The notes: generated by a model not told the origin, from the sequence alone. Positions 1 through 6,042 are shown, counted from the first letter of the stretch. The stretch is 6,174 bases of DNA from an uncultured Bacillota bacterium (GCA_946545145.1 CAMNNG010000068.1:1-6174); one strand, 5' to 3'. Numbers and translations: made by a program.

Positions 1-2
1 GC

Positions 3-566
3 TTACTTCAGCTTCAGTCCATCCTTGAACGCTTCGCCGACGCGTTCAGCTACTCTGTAATATCCATGAGTGTACGGGTCGAACGCGATAGCGTCGACGA
101 GGGAGATGTCGACCTTGCCGTCTTTCAGCACTCTTTCGTCAGCAGTAACGTTCACGACTTTTCCGATGACTCCTACGCCGTATTCGTTCTCCTGATACTC
201 GATGAATTCGCACTCGAGGCAGAGCGGGAATTCGTTGATAACAGGCGCGTCGACAGTCTCAGCCTTGGTCGCCGTAAGTCCGCTGCGTTCGAATTTGTCG
301 GCCATGTCGTTTCCTGAAGCGACTCCGAAGAAGTCTGCTTCCACAACGTGGGCGGCATCGGCGATGCTGACTGTGAAGGCGCCTCTGGCCCTGATGTTCT
401 TGACAGTCTTGTGACCTGCCGACAGTTTGAGGGCTACGTTGCCTCTCTCCTGCATAGTGCCCCAGGCGGCGTTCATTACGTTGACTGTGCCGTCTTCGTT
501 ATATGCCGCTACCATGAGGACCGGCATGGGGAATATTCCTTCAGTGATATCTAATTTTTTACGCAT
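3..566 (-). CDS. Flavin reductase-like FMN-binding protein (DIM6/NTAB type)
   Basis: The protein is 187 residues from the preferred start and is complete; its TAA stop lies at the left edge of the window. It resembles the flavin reductase-like domain family, which forms split-barrel dimers that bind FMN in the cytoplasm. Family-like stretches are the N-terminal PMPVLMVAAYNEDGTVNVMN (about residues 13-32, the P-x-P-V...DG..N pattern), LSAGHKTVKNIRARGAFTVS (48-67), and the DFFGVASGNDMADKFERSGL block (78-97). Two ATGs lie six bases apart. I chose the second (566) because it is 8 bases from the GAAAGGGG ribosome binding site, while the first (572) is only 2 bases away. A terminator separates it from the upstream DUF1232 gene, so it is probably its own transcription unit, although no clear promoter is visible. 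The substrate or redox partner cannot be told from sequence. Family call is firm; physiological role is unknown. Confidence 0.88.
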   Translation of the reverse strand: MRKKLDITEGIFPMPVLMVAAYNEDGTVNVMNAAWGTMQERGNVALKLSAGHKTVKNIRARGAFTVSIADAAHVVEADFFGVASGNDMADKFERSGLTATKAETVDAPVINEFPLCLECEFIEYQENEYGVGVIGKVVNVTADERVLKDGKVDISLVDAIAFDPYTHGYYRVAERVGEAFKDGLKLK

Positions 567-574
567 TGTCATTG

Positions 575-582
575 CCCCTTTC
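575..582 (-). promoter_or_regulatory. Ribosome binding site that decides the flavin reductase start
   Basis: GAAAGGGG on the minus strand lies 8 bases from the ATG at 566 and only 2 bases from the in-frame ATG at 572. The spacing favours the downstream ATG. Confidence 0.7.
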
Positions 583-587
583 GTGAG

Positions 588-603
588 TCATTAATATCAA
601 TGA
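588..603. repeat. Imperfect palindrome upstream of the flavin reductase gene, possible operator
   Basis: TCATTAATATCAATGA is self-complementary at 14 of 16 positions (arms TCATT/AATGA around an ATAT core). It sits just upstream of the ribosome binding site and directly after the T-run of the preceding terminator. It could be an operator for a local regulator, but no promoter is recognisable beside it, and an AT-rich dyad of this size can occur by chance. Confidence 0.3.
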
Positions 604-632
604 AAACCGCTGAGCACCGGCCCAGCGGCTTT
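603..632 (-). terminator. Intrinsic terminator downstream of the DUF1232 gene
   Basis: Read on the minus strand, CCGCTGGGC pairs with GCTCAGCGG (positions 628-620 with 615-607). This gives a 9-base-pair stem with one G-T wobble and a CGGT tetraloop, followed by TTTT and then CATT. It lies about 30 bases after the DUF1232 stop. In the plus direction the wobble becomes an A-C mismatch and the T-tract is poor, so it should act mainly on leftward transcription. It probably ends the ATPase-permease-DUF1232 transcript. Confidence 0.82.
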
Positions 633-664
633 CGGTCTGTCGTGTTGCTTTGGTCGGGTGTGGA

Positions 665-1072
665 TCAGGCCTGGGCCTTTGCATCCTTCCAGACATCGTA
701 TGTATGAAGGTCTTCTTTTGTAAGCGCGATGGCCGCTGCTATGATCGCTGCGTCATCGATCAGTCCGAGACCCAGATACTTGTCGGGGATGAGATCCTTC
801 GGGTTGACGAGATACAGGAGGGCTGCGACGATTATGACGAGCGTCTTCGTCGGCGCCTGTGTGTAGTCCTTCTGTATGTGGTCTTTGAGAAGCGAGATCA
901 TCCTGGGAACATCGGCGAGATATTCGCCGGCTTTGGGCACTGTCTCCAGTTTGTTCTCTACCTGCTCCAGGAGCTGGTCCATCTTGCCGCCGTCCTCGAG
1001 GATCGCTGCGGCTTTTTCCTTTCCTTCATCGAGTATGCCTTCTGCTTTGGCTTTGATATCTTCTGTGTTCAT
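665..1072 (-). CDS. YkvA-like DUF1232 membrane-associated protein
   Basis: This is a 135-residue protein. Its C-terminal half carries the DUF1232 (YkvA family) signature: a hydrophobic stretch LVIIVAALLYLVNP (about 78-91), then PKDLIPDKYLGLGLIDDAAI (about 91-110), with the conserved P-x-D-(L)IPD and G-x-(L/I)DD acidic pairs. The N-terminal half is a charged Lys/Glu/Ala-rich region (MNTEDIKAKAEGILDEGKEK and onward), likely helical and possibly amphipathic. The biochemical role of DUF1232 proteins is not established; they are thought to be membrane-associated. The start is supported by a canonical GGAGGTGA 7 bases upstream of the ATG. It has its own extended -10 promoter, yet no terminator separates it from the ABC permease gene 59 bases upstream, so it could also be read from the ABC operon. 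Family assignment is confident, function is not. Confidence 0.88.
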   Translation of the reverse strand: MNTEDIKAKAEGILDEGKEKAAAILEDGGKMDQLLEQVENKLETVPKAGEYLADVPRMISLLKDHIQKDYTQAPTKTLVIIVAALLYLVNPKDLIPDKYLGLGLIDDAAIIAAAIALTKEDLHTYDVWKDAKAQA

Positions 1073-1079
1073 GGCAAAA

Positions 1080-1087
1080 TCACCTCC
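1080..1087 (-). promoter_or_regulatory. Consensus ribosome binding site of the DUF1232 gene
   Basis: GGAGGTGA on the minus strand is an uninterrupted match to the anti-16S consensus, 7 bases from the ATG at 1072. It suggests efficient translation. Confidence 0.85.
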
Positions 1088-1093
1088 AGCCCG

Positions 1094-1102
1094 ATTATAT
1101 CA
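1094..1102 (-). promoter_or_regulatory. Extended -10 promoter for the DUF1232 gene
   Basis: The minus strand reads TGATATAAT: a perfect TATAAT (1099-1094) preceded by the TG of an extended -10 element (1102-1101). The expected -35 position (1122-1117, TTCCTT) matches TTGACA poorly, which is usual for extended -10 promoters. That -35 region overlaps a perfect 11-base palindrome, GGAATCATTCC (1119-1129). Confidence 0.6.
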
Positions 1103-1131
1103 TATACAGATCGGCAAAGGAATCATTCCGC

Positions 1132-3450
1132 TTATTCCATGCTCTTCAGGGCTTCGCCCATTGGTATCCTGCGTATCTTCCGCATCTGCAGCAGATAGAC
1201 GAGGAAATATGCTGCGAAGCCGAACAGCACCATCTTGATGTAGAACGACGGCGGTTCGTAGAACGTCAGCCAGCCGCTGATCTCGAACATGACGTAGCGC
1301 CAGATGACTCTGAATATCGCCTCGACCAGCGGTATGGTGAGGACGACCGCGGCCATCGCCACTATGCCCGTCGCTCTGTTGTAGAGCCTGCTTACTTCCC
1401 GGTCTGTGTAGCCGAGGATCTTGAGCATCGAGACGTTCTTCGCGTTGCGCTCTATTATCATCCTGCCGAGAAGGTACATCAGGAGAATATACATGATGAT
1501 CGCAAAGCCCGTGAACATCGGGAAGATGGAGCCGAAGCTGTCCTCGAGCTGATCGGCTATAGCCGTCAGGTCGTTTTCGCGGATGATCGTAGCGATGTCG
1601 CCCTCGTCGATCTCAGTAAGCTCCTTGTCGGAGAAGTATCCGCTGAACGAATCTTCGTCCCTGTCGAAGCAGGCGTTGAGCGCAGCTCTGTCCAGGAAGA
1701 AGGCCAGGGCCGCGTCGTATTTGTATGTTCCTTTGATCCTGAAACGGTATGTTTTGTCCTCGTATTTTTCATGGAGTTTGATCGTGTCGCCTACTTCGCA
1801 CCGGTACTTTTCAAGATATCCTTCAGAGACCATGACGTTGAAGACGGTGCCTTTTTTATCTGCTTCTTCAGTTGCTTTTTCATTGTCCGGAAGCTTCAGG
1901 TCATCCATGTATTCTGAGTCTTTCTCGATGCCGTAGATCGTGATCTCCTCGTCATGCGAAGGCTCCAGGAGAGTCGCCGCGCTGTATTTTTCCGCGTCGT
2001 CATCGTCGACTTCGACAGGCGTCTGGAGAACATACTGGTACTCCGCGATCCTGCTGGACAGAACGTCATCCTTGAAGTTGTCCATCAGAGGCTGAAGACC
2101 GAGCCCGAAGAAGAGCAGAAGGCCTGCAAAAGAGATGCCGAAGACCAGCACTATATACGCGGGTATGTTCTGGAAGAGCACGCGCTCGCGGTATCTCGTC
2201 ATGAAAGAGAAGCGGCGGAGCTTCATCACCCTGGTCTTCTTCGAGCTGCGGATCTCGCCGCGCAGGAACTGGAGCGGCGGCACTCTGAGAGCTCTCGAAA
2301 GGTACAGGAAGGTCACCACGGTAAGCACGATGAGCGGTCCGACCGTAGTCTTCAGGAAGGCTTCCGGGCTCCATATCGTTTCGTAAAGCGGAAGCGAGTA
2401 ACTGTTGTAATACATATCGACTACGATGTACTTCATGGCTGTGTAGCCGAGGATGTTGCCTATGAGAGCCGCGATCAGCGCGGTGATGACAGGCGCGGCC
2501 ATGTAGTGGCGAACCAGCTCGCCGCGTGTGTAGCCCGAAGCGCGCAGGGTGCCGATCGCCTGGGATTCCTGCTCTATGGTGCTCTTCGCGAGGATGGCCA
2601 TGATGAAGGCCAGCACGACGATGATGATGTAGAGCATAGCTGTGAACATAGCCTTGTCGCCGCTCATGTCGTCGCCGGCGAATATGATGGCGTTGTTGTC
2701 GTCATACTGGACGAAGTCTTCGAGCATGTTGCCTGTCCTGTAGATGTCGTCCACCAGGATATCCTTGATGTCTTCCGCCTTGTCATTTCTCTCCTTGAGA
2801 TCGAGGGATCTGTCGTCGTTGTACCAGGTGTAGCAGCGCGACAGCCCGCCTGTCCCGAGGTCTTTGAAGGCTTTGTCCGTCACAAGACCGACGGAAAAAT
2901 GCGTCGCGTTGAACATCATGTCCGAATTGTTTTTGTAAAGACAGCTGTAATCCGGAAGAGCTATGGTGCCGGTGACCTTCATATCAAGCTTTCCTGCCGG
3001 GATAGTGTCTCCGATCTTTATCCCGTTCTTTTCGGCATAGAGGCGGTCGACCGCGATCTCATCTGCAGCCTCCGGATACTCTCCGTCCATGAGGCAGGGC
3101 TCGTTGACTTCACCTTTCCCGCGCATCTTGTAGATGCGGATCGTGTTGCTGCCGGTGGTCTGCTTGTCGAGGTAGTACTGCTCTGCGACGGATATGTCTT
3201 CCTTTTCCAGCTTTTTGATGAGCTCTTTGTCCGCCTTGTCGTGCAGGATGAAGTGGCCGCTTTCGACGTGTCTGTTTTTCATGCCGTCTGTGTAAGCGAT
3301 CTGCATGCTGGTGTCGGCAATGATGTAGCCGGCCTCGAAGCCTATGAAGACCGCGAGGAAGAGGAATATCGCCAGATATTTTCCCCAGTCGCCGATAAGG
3401 TCTCTCAGGATGCGCCTGCGCAGGGGATCTTTGTATTTCTTTTTAGCCAT
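1132..3450 (-). CDS. FtsX/MacB-type ABC transporter permease
   Basis: This 772-residue membrane protein has two FtsX-like units, as in large Firmicute permeases of the MacB/BceB superfamily. Likely membrane segments are near residues 24-46, 266-288, 318-338, 369-387, 430-451, 643-664, 693-713 and 738-756, giving a 1+3, 1+3 pattern. Extracellular domains lie at about 47-265 and 452-642. Each unit has the cytoplasmic coupling motif, IGTLRASGYTRGE (299-311) and MLKILGYTDRE (675-685). Each also ends in a similar tail, RALRVPPLQFLRGEI and RKIRRIPMGEALKSME. The N-terminus is Lys/Arg-rich, as expected inside the cell. Start: GAGGGAGG lies 6 bases before the ATG and touches the ATPase stop, suggesting translational coupling. 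It should work with the adjacent ATPase, either exporting a substrate or in mechanotransmission or lipoprotein/peptide handling. No separate periplasmic-adaptor-like (HlyD) gene is nearby. The substrate is unknown. Confidence 0.92.
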   Translation of the reverse strand: MAKKKYKDPLRRRILRDLIGDWGKYLAIFLFLAVFIGFEAGYIIADTSMQIAYTDGMKNRHVESGHFILHDKADKELIKKLEKEDISVAEQYYLDKQTTGSNTIRIYKMRGKGEVNEPCLMDGEYPEAADEIAVDRLYAEKNGIKIGDTIPAGKLDMKVTGTIALPDYSCLYKNNSDMMFNATHFSVGLVTDKAFKDLGTGGLSRCYTWYNDDRSLDLKERNDKAEDIKDILVDDIYRTGNMLEDFVQYDDNNAIIFAGDDMSGDKAMFTAMLYIIIVVLAFIMAILAKSTIEQESQAIGTLRASGYTRGELVRHYMAAPVITALIAALIGNILGYTAMKYIVVDMYYNSYSLPLYETIWSPEAFLKTTVGPLIVLTVVTFLYLSRALRVPPLQFLRGEIRSSKKTRVMKLRRFSFMTRYRERVLFQNIPAYIVLVFGISFAGLLLFFGLGLQPLMDNFKDDVLSSRIAEYQYVLQTPVEVDDDDAEKYSAATLLEPSHDEEITIYGIEKDSEYMDDLKLPDNEKATEEADKKGTVFNVMVSEGYLEKYRCEVGDTIKLHEKYEDKTYRFRIKGTYKYDAALAFFLDRAALNACFDRDEDSFSGYFSDKELTEIDEGDIATIIRENDLTAIADQLEDSFGSIFPMFTGFAIIMYILLMYLLGRMIIERNAKNVSMLKILGYTDREVSRLYNRATGIVAMAAVVLTIPLVEAIFRVIWRYVMFEISGWLTFYEPPSFYIKMVLFGFAAYFLVYLLQMRKIRRIPMGEALKSME

Positions 3451-3456
3451 GCTGCG

Positions 3457-3464
3457 CCTCCCTC
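3457..3464 (-). promoter_or_regulatory. Permease ribosome binding site touching the ATPase stop codon
   Basis: GAGGGAGG on the minus strand starts at the last base of the ATPase TAG stop (3466-3464) and lies 6 bases before the permease ATG. The arrangement indicates one mRNA and probable translational coupling. Confidence 0.8.
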
Positions 3465-4162
3465 TACCACTCGAGATCCGCAGCCGGGATCTTTGTTTCG
3501 TTCCTGGTGTCGGAAAGGATATGTCCGTCCTTGAGCCTTATGACTCTGTCGGCCATGTCCTTGAGAGCATCGTTGTGAGTGACGAGGACGACGGTGCTCC
3601 GGTATTTCTGGTTGACCTCCTCGATCAGTTTCAGAATGTCTTTTGAAGTGTTGTAATCGAGGGCGCCGGTCGGCTCGTCGCAGAGCAGGACGTCCGGGTT
3701 CTTGACGATCGCCCGCCCGATAGATGTCCTCTGCTGCTGGCCGCCTGAAAGCTGGTTCGGGATCTTGTCCCTGTGGTCCCACAGACCGAGCTCCTTAAGA
3801 AGCGTATCGACATCGAGCGGATCTTCGCTCAGGAAGGCTCCGACCTCGATGTTCTCACGGACGGTGAGATTCGGGATGAGGTTGTAGGACTGGAAGACGT
3901 AGCCGAGATGCTTACGCCGGTAAAGAGAAAGCTCTTTTTCCTTCATGTTTTCCATGCGGTCTCCGCGGATCGTTATCTGTCCGCTGTCCGCATCTTCGAT
4001 GCCGCCGATTATATTCAGAAGCGTCGACTTGCCCGATCCGGATGGACCGAGCAGCACGCAAAGTTCGCCCTTCTCGAGCCCGAGTGAGACATCGTGGAGC
4101 ACCTGCACCAGCGTCTCGCCACTGCCGAAGGACTTGCATATGTCATTTAGTTCAAGATACAT
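3464..4162 (-). CDS. ABC transporter ATP-binding protein (MacB/LolD family)
   Basis: This is a complete 232-residue nucleotide-binding subunit, of normal length for the LolD/MacB/BceA type. All catalytic motifs are present: Walker A GPSGSGKS (39-46), Q-loop Gln91 in YVFQSYNLIPNLTVRENIE, signature LSGGQQQR (138-145), Walker B VLLCDE (158-163, catalytic Glu163), D-loop ALD (167-169) and H-loop His196 in VTH. It powers the FtsX-type permease encoded 13 bases downstream. The ribosome binding site AGAAAGG (4175-4169) lies 6 bases before the ATG. It is the first gene of a leftward operon with a near-consensus promoter at 4229-4257 and a dyad operator candidate at 4202-4219 in its leader. The short C-terminal tail after the H-loop carries no extra regulatory domain. 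The transported substrate cannot be deduced. Confidence 0.95.
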   Translation of the reverse strand: MYLELNDICKSFGSGETLVQVLHDVSLGLEKGELCVLLGPSGSGKSTLLNIIGGIEDADSGQITIRGDRMENMKEKELSLYRRKHLGYVFQSYNLIPNLTVRENIEVGAFLSEDPLDVDTLLKELGLWDHRDKIPNQLSGGQQQRTSIGRAIVKNPDVLLCDEPTGALDYNTSKDILKLIEEVNQKYRSTVVLVTHNDALKDMADRVIRLKDGHILSDTRNETKIPAADLEW

Positions 4163-4201
4163 AGGTTGCCTTTCTTATTACTGTCATTGGAAATAGCTAA
4201 T

Positions 4202-4219
4202 AGTTAGTGTAGGCTAACT
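4202..4219. promoter_or_regulatory. Candidate DtxR/IdeR-like operator in the ABC operon leader
   Basis: AGTTAG (4202-4207) and CTAACT (4214-4219) are perfect inverted arms around six bases. The segment 4204-4222 matches the known DtxR/IdeR iron-box consensus TTAGGTTAGGCTAACCTAA at 14 of 19 positions, including nine in a row (TAGGCTAAC). A further CTAA lies at 4197-4200. The dyad would cover about +3 to +21 of the ABC transcript, a suitable place for a repressor to block initiation or elongation. That it is a metal-dependent repressor site is inference; no regulator gene is in the window. Confidence 0.5.
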
Positions 4220-4228
4220 TGCGCCTTG

Positions 4229-4257
4229 AGTATATTGCTTAATGCCGTGATTGTCAA
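4229..4257 (-). promoter_or_regulatory. Near-consensus sigma-A promoter of the ABC operon
   Basis: On the minus strand a perfect TTGACA (4257-4252) is followed by a 17-base spacer and TATACT (4234-4229, five of six). The start site is expected near 4222, giving a leader of about 60 bases to the ATPase ATG. A promoter this strong would be expected to need a repressor if expression is conditional, which fits the dyad just downstream. Confidence 0.78.
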
Positions 4258-4272
4258 ATGGAAAAGGGCAGG

Positions 4273-4296
4273 TCTGCAAGTGTTTTTCCGTGCAGA
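4273..4296. repeat. Inverted repeat TCTGCA-N12-TGCAGA over the lipoprotein promoter
   Basis: Perfect 6-base arms TCTGCA (4273-4278) and TGCAGA (4291-4296) flank 12 bases that include a T-run. The repeat covers the -35 and spacer region of the plus-strand lipoprotein promoter and would be placed to bind an activator or repressor. Six-base arms can occur by chance. Confidence 0.3.
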
Positions 4297-4299
4297 AAC

Positions 4300-4308
4300 T
4301 GCTATAAT
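4300..4308 (+). promoter_or_regulatory. Extended -10 promoter of the lipoprotein gene
   Basis: TGCTATAAT is a perfect TATAAT with an upstream TG (extended -10). The -35 region (about 4280-4285, GTGTTT) is weak. The start site is expected near 4315, about 40 bases before the ATG. It is back to back with the ABC operon promoter. Confidence 0.65.
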
Positions 4309-4354
4309 GGATACAACCAATATACTTTTGCAATGAAGCAGGGGAGGACAAAGC

Positions 4355-4810
4355 ATGAAAAAGATATTATTACCGTTGCTGGCGCTGTGCATGGTTATGA
4401 TGCTTACTGCATGCGGAGGCAGCGGAGAGCAGAGCGGCAAGCAGACCGCGCAGGCTTATCTCGACCAGGACAGCAAGGCTGTGATCGTAACGACTGTTGA
4501 CCTGACAGACGGATGGTCGGTCGAGTTCGCAAGAGGCGCGGCGTACATCTACGACACCGAGATCACAGAGGGACTGGAGAGCACAGCGATGCTCGTCACG
4601 CTGGACAAGCAGGTCTATGAAGAGCATATGGCAGAGGCTGCAAAAGCTGAGGACTACACCGAAGCTGACGGGGGAGCATATTATACGTCTGAATCAGGCG
4701 AACAGAATTACCTCGCGGCGGTAGACGGAAAGGCATATGTCCTGATCACGGCAAACAGTGAGGCCGATATCAAGGATATAGTCTCCAGAGTCGATCTTGC
4801 GATAGAGTAA
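4355..4810 (+). CDS. Small putative lipoprotein of unknown function
   Basis: This 151-residue protein begins with a type II signal peptide: Lys-Lys at the N-terminus, a hydrophobic core LLPLLALCMVMM, and the lipobox LTAC ending at Cys20. After cleavage Cys20 should be lipidated, anchoring the protein to the outer face of the cytoplasmic membrane. A short Gly/Ser/Gln linker (21-31) leads into a compact domain of about 115 residues, rich in Asp and Glu, with alternating short hydrophobic stretches (AVIVTTVDL, AAYIYDTEI, TAMLVTLD, YVLITANS) that suggest a mainly beta fold, and a final helix-like segment (DIKDIVSRVDLAIE). I do not recognise the family. The start is set by GGGGAGG (4341-4347), 7 bases before the ATG. 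It is divergent from the ABC operon, so it could be an accessory protein, sensor or client of that transporter, but this rests on position only. Confidence 0.87.
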   Translation: MKKILLPLLALCMVMMLTACGGSGEQSGKQTAQAYLDQDSKAVIVTTVDLTDGWSVEFARGAAYIYDTEITEGLESTAMLVTLDKQVYEEHMAEAAKAEDYTEADGGAYYTSESGEQNYLAAVDGKAYVLITANSEADIKDIVSRVDLAIE

Positions 4811-4836
4811 CAGCGGGAGAAAAACAATATAGAGAG

Positions 4837-4870
4837 AAAAAAGCAGGCGATCTTCAGGTCGTCTGCTTTT
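4837..4870. terminator. Bidirectional intrinsic terminator between convergent genes
   Basis: GCAGGCGATC (4843-4852) pairs with GGTCGTCTGC (4857-4866) around a TTCA loop, a 10-base-pair stem with two G-T wobbles. It is flanked by an A-run (4837-4842) and a T-run (4867-4870, then ATATTT). The A-run becomes a T-run on the other strand, so the hairpin can end both the lipoprotein transcript and the leftward deacetylase-acetyltransferase transcript. Confidence 0.88.
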
Positions 4871-4906
4871 ATATTTCATTTGGGTCAGGACCATTCGGTC
4901 CTTGTT

Positions 4907-6031
4907 TTAGTAGTGGTACCTGTCTCTGATGAGCAGATCGTCATAAGCGCCTCTGCTCCTTTCTATTACCATCGCGTCGCCCAGATCGCGGTGGATACCC
5001 AGAACGGTCGGGGCGGCCATGCCGACGATGCCGTATCTGTAGCCCTGCTCGATGAGGTATCTGTAGCATCTCTGTGCCAGAGCTCTGTAAAGTCCCATGC
5101 CTCTCGCCTCCTTGGCGGTGCCGCACGGTCCTATGTAAGCGTTCGCCGTAGCGTCGGCGCAGCCGAAGGCAACGATCTTCGTGCCCTGGACCGCGATGAA
5201 GCAGCTTCCGTTCATTATGGCCGGAAGAGCCTCGTCGGCCCAGCTCTTTGAGAAGTTCTCTTCGATGAACTTCTGGATGGGCGTTATATCGCAGGAGATC
5301 GCGCGCTTGATGCGGATGCCTTTCTCCTCGAGACGGTCGTAGAGACCGTAGTCCTCTTTGAAGTAGAAGAGTTTTACCAGAAGGTCTTCGTTGTAGGCTA
5401 TCTCATTCGGGTTCACCTTAAGATAGCACTCCGCATATTCGACCGCGGGCTTCGACATCATCTGCGCGGCCCTGAATCTGTTGAGCGCAAGCGTCATATC
5501 TTTCTGGCCGACCTGATCTTCGTGGAAGTCGATGAGCTTTCGTTTTTCGTCCGCGATGCCGGTTATATCTATGTAATGCGTCGGTTTGTAGAACGGAGCG
5601 TTCACTTCGTAGATATAGCACTCAGGCTCCACCTTCTGCCTTTGGATCGCCTTGCAGCAGAGCTCGCACGCGGCCCTGTGGTCGGGATGCAGGCTTTCGT
5701 TCCAGGGAAGGAACACCTTGGTGTATTTTGAGAAATCTATCTCATCCGCAGCCTCGTAGTGCTTGGGAAGCGTGGTGTCTTCGTATCCCAGCCAGTAGGA
5801 GCCGTGGGGCTTCACGTAAGCCATCTCGGCATCGAACTGGCGCTTTCTTATTACTGCTTCCTCTTCTATGCTGACGTCCTTTCCGCCGTGGCTTCCGTCG
5901 CTGAGGACATAGACATCGGTCTTTTCAGGCGCCGTGATAAGCGCGGCCGCTGCGCCAAGGCATTCGTCGTCAGGATGCGGCGCTATGATCGCGATAACGT
6001 CATCGTCATTGAATCTCAGTTCTTCTATCAT
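4907..6031 (-). CDS. PIG-L/LmbE deacetylase fused to a GNAT acetyltransferase
   Basis: From the ATG at 6031 the protein has 374 residues and two domains. Residues about 10-210 are a PIG-L/LmbE zinc-dependent deacetylase: APHPDDECLG (17-26) and SLHPDHRA (113-120). By analogy with MshB, His19, Asp22 and His118 would bind zinc and Asp21 would be the general base. Residues about 240-374 look like a GNAT domain: SCFIAVQGTKIVAFGCAD (276-293) gives the central strands, IGPCGTAKEARGMGLYRAL (300-318) is the acetyl-CoA pyrophosphate loop, and YLIEQGYRYGIVGMAAP (325-341) follows. The loop has Glu308 where Gln/Arg is usual. PIG-L enzymes remove acetyl groups from N-acetyl amino sugars, so the fusion could exchange N-acyl groups or act on a linked pathway step. 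There is no signal peptide, so it is likely cytoplasmic. An in-frame TTG at 6091 would add 20 residues but would place the AAGGAGG ribosome binding site inside the gene, so I rejected it. The substrate is unknown. Confidence 0.88.
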   Translation of the reverse strand: MIEELRFNDDDVIAIIAPHPDDECLGAAAALITAPEKTDVYVLSDGSHGGKDVSIEEEAVIRKRQFDAEMAYVKPHGSYWLGYEDTTLPKHYEAADEIDFSKYTKVFLPWNESLHPDHRAACELCCKAIQRQKVEPECYIYEVNAPFYKPTHYIDITGIADEKRKLIDFHEDQVGQKDMTLALNRFRAAQMMSKPAVEYAECYLKVNPNEIAYNEDLLVKLFYFKEDYGLYDRLEEKGIRIKRAISCDITPIQKFIEENFSKSWADEALPAIMNGSCFIAVQGTKIVAFGCADATANAYIGPCGTAKEARGMGLYRALAQRCYRYLIEQGYRYGIVGMAAPTVLGIHRDLGDAMVIERSRGAYDDLLIRDRYHY

Positions 6032-6042
6032 TTCGGTATAGT

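Noticed and set aside
567..572. Upstream ATG giving a two-residue longer flavin reductase
   Set aside because: It lies only 2 bases from the GAAAGGGG ribosome binding site; the ATG at 566 has a proper 8-base spacing.
1119..1129. Perfect palindrome GGAATCATTCC as a terminator for the permease gene
   Set aside because: A single-base centre cannot form a stable hairpin loop, the arms are five bases, and no T-run follows. It is noted only as a possible operator.
650..1198. Plus-strand open frame of 182 codons opposite the DUF1232 gene
   Set aside because: It lies antisense to a gene with a clear family signature, promoter and ribosome binding site. Its Cys/Phe-rich translation has no recognisable domain.
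1954..3534. Long plus-strand open frame of 526 codons opposite the permease and the end of the ATPase gene
   Set aside because: It is antisense to two well-recognised genes with complete family motifs. Its translation is rich in Val/Asp/Glu/His/Arg runs typical of a shadow frame, has no recognisable domain, and has no good ribosome binding site.
4204..4440. Minus-strand open frame of 78 codons upstream of the ATPase gene
   Set aside because: It overlaps both divergent promoters and the lipoprotein signal peptide, has no ribosome binding site, and its translation shows no domain.
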